DNA of 64,000 bases from Aquimarina sp. Aq107 (GTDB lineage: Bacteria; Bacteroidota; Bacteroidia; Flavobacteriales; Flavobacteriaceae), in the NCBI RefSeq assembly GCF_943733665.1, contig NZ_OX030782.1, positions 3,210,501-3,274,500 on the forward strand. The letters are read 5' to 3'. Both the position numbers and the translations under genes were made by a program. Below, one piece after another: positions 63,262 through 64,000 of the stretch. Every line of letters starts with the position of its first letter. Within the stretch, counting starts at the first letter, position 1. A model generated the notes under the pieces. It was not told the DNA's origin, did no database searches, and saw only the letters and a list, made by a program, of their open reading frames with translations.

Positions 63262-64000
63262 ATGAAAATTATTTCAAAAATCACCAATGCTATTGTTATA
63301 ACAGCATTAATTTTAACAGCTTCTTCTTGTGGCGATGATGATGATGGTAATGTTATCATACCCACAGATGATAATATAGTTGCTATCGCAACTGCAGACT
63401 CAGATTTATCTTTATTGGTAACAGCTCTTGCTGCTGCAGATGGAGATTTAGTATCTATACTTAATGGCAGTGGACCATTTACCGTTTTGGCTCCAACAAA
63501 TACAGCTATACAAGCCTTTCTAACCGCGAACAATTATGCAGATATTAGCGCTGTCCCAACAGATGAATTACAACAAATCTTATTAAATCACGTAATTCCT
63601 GGAGAAGTTAGTTCCACTACACTTACTAACAATGTAGCTGGTTATACTGAAACTTCTTCAACCGCTGGCCCTAATGGATCAACCATTAGTATGTACTACA
63701 ATACTACAAATGGTGTTGTTTTTAATGGAGGTGCAACTGTAAGCACACCAGATATTGCAGCATCTAACGGTATAATTCATAAAATAGACGCAGTAATTGG
63801 TTTACCTGATGTAACCACTTTTGCTACAGCAGATCCTAATTTCTCAAGATTGGTAGAAGCTTTAACCGCTTATAGTTTTGACTATGTTACTACGTTACAA
63901 GGAGATGGTCCTTTTACAGTTTTCGCTCCAAATAACGCTGCTTTTGATGCTTTACTAGATGTTAATACCGACTGGACTGTTCCTGGAGATATTGATGAAA
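63262..64000 (+). CDS. fasciclin-domain lipoprotein (3' partial)
   Basis: At least 246 aa; the frame is open to the window end. Lipoprotein signal (ALILTASSC, Cys 23) followed by an Asp-rich spacer (GDDDDGN), then a fasciclin (FAS1) domain: LVTALAAADGDLVSILNGSG, PFTVLAPTNTAIQAFL, LQQILLNHVIPGEVS, ATVSTPDIAASNGIIHKID. A second FAS1 domain begins at about residue 185 (FATADPNFSRLVEALT, PFTVFAPNNAAFDALL). Such proteins act in surface adhesion. Upstream is about 255 bp of AT-rich non-coding sequence with no feature that I can support. Confidence 0.93.
   Translation, partial: MKIISKITNAIVITALILTASSCGDDDDGNVIIPTDDNIVAIATADSDLSLLVTALAAADGDLVSILNGSGPFTVLAPTNTAIQAFLTANNYADISAVPTDELQQILLNHVIPGEVSSTTLTNNVAGYTETSSTAGPNGSTISMYYNTTNGVVFNGGATVSTPDIAASNGIIHKIDAVIGLPDVTTFATADPNFSRLVEALTAYSFDYVTTLQGDGPFTVFAPNNAAFDALLDVNTDWTVPGDIDE

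Noticed and set aside
63240-63533. 97-codon minus-strand ORF at the end of the window
   Set aside because: It is the antisense of the start of the fasciclin lipoprotein gene, which has a signal, lipobox and FAS1 motifs.

Overview
The window is a 64-kb stretch of an AT-rich chromosome from a member of the Bacteroidota, almost certainly a marine Flavobacteriaceae (Aquimarina-like, by overall gene style). The reasons are a SusC/SusD pair, two secreted proteins with type IX secretion C-termini, lipoproteins, 2TM-domain proteins beside a LytTR regulator, TAnnTTTG-type promoters, A-rich leaders in place of strong Shine-Dalgarno sites, and frequent TTG/GTG starts. I see no tRNA, rRNA, CRISPR array, phage or intact insertion sequence.

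Layout. 1-3.6 kb: five tandem small 2TM-domain membrane proteins (the first cut by the window edge), a secreted amidohydrolase and a LytTR response regulator. 3.7-8.8 kb: a beta-propeller lipoprotein, a small lipoprotein, an unusual PlsC-type acyltransferase, a CoA-type Nudix hydrolase whose 5' end overlaps a divergent lipoprotein cyclophilin, and a 53-aa RiPP (lanthipeptide-like) precursor gene at 8593-8754. 8.8-15.9 kb: an RDD / SpoIIM / membrane protein / DUF4129 / DUF4350 / MoxR / DUF58 cluster. 16-20.8 kb: small envelope proteins, oxyR, an AIM24-type protein, DUF4442, DUF4870 and an HEXXH membrane protein. 20.8-26.3 kb: a PadR / PspC / GIN-domain (DUF2807) envelope-stress-like operon with a second GIN protein downstream. 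26.4-44.5 kb: mainly housekeeping genes (trxB, a TRIC-type channel, fabV, a giant M48 metallopeptidase, an OstA/LptA-like protein, a class III aminotransferase, a TPR protein, two DUF368 paralogues, aroE, a DUF349 protein, a methyltransferase).

44.7-57.1 kb is a starch/maltodextrin utilisation locus: a secreted GH13 amylase with three starch-binding modules, a convergent susC-susD-lipoprotein operon, and a membrane-anchored AraC-family regulator. The non-coding DNA here is full of relics: a SusD C-terminal fragment, two copies of a roughly 105-bp inverted-repeat leader element (one just upstream of susC, one upstream of the SusD relic), three exactly 20-bp-spaced direct repeats that look like a regulator operator, and two decayed tandem copies of the AraC DNA-binding domain. 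Together they suggest that tandem susCD-regulator modules or parts of them were amplified and then lost. 57.3-64 kb: mazG, a glycosyltransferase relic, an NMO/FabK-like flavoprotein coupled to a subtilase, mnmA, a MORN-type repeat protein and the start of a fasciclin-domain lipoprotein.

Best candidates for something undescribed: the orphan lanthipeptide-like precursor (no modification enzymes in the window), the regulator/leader relics around susC with their 20-bp repeats, and the 2TM-protein array.
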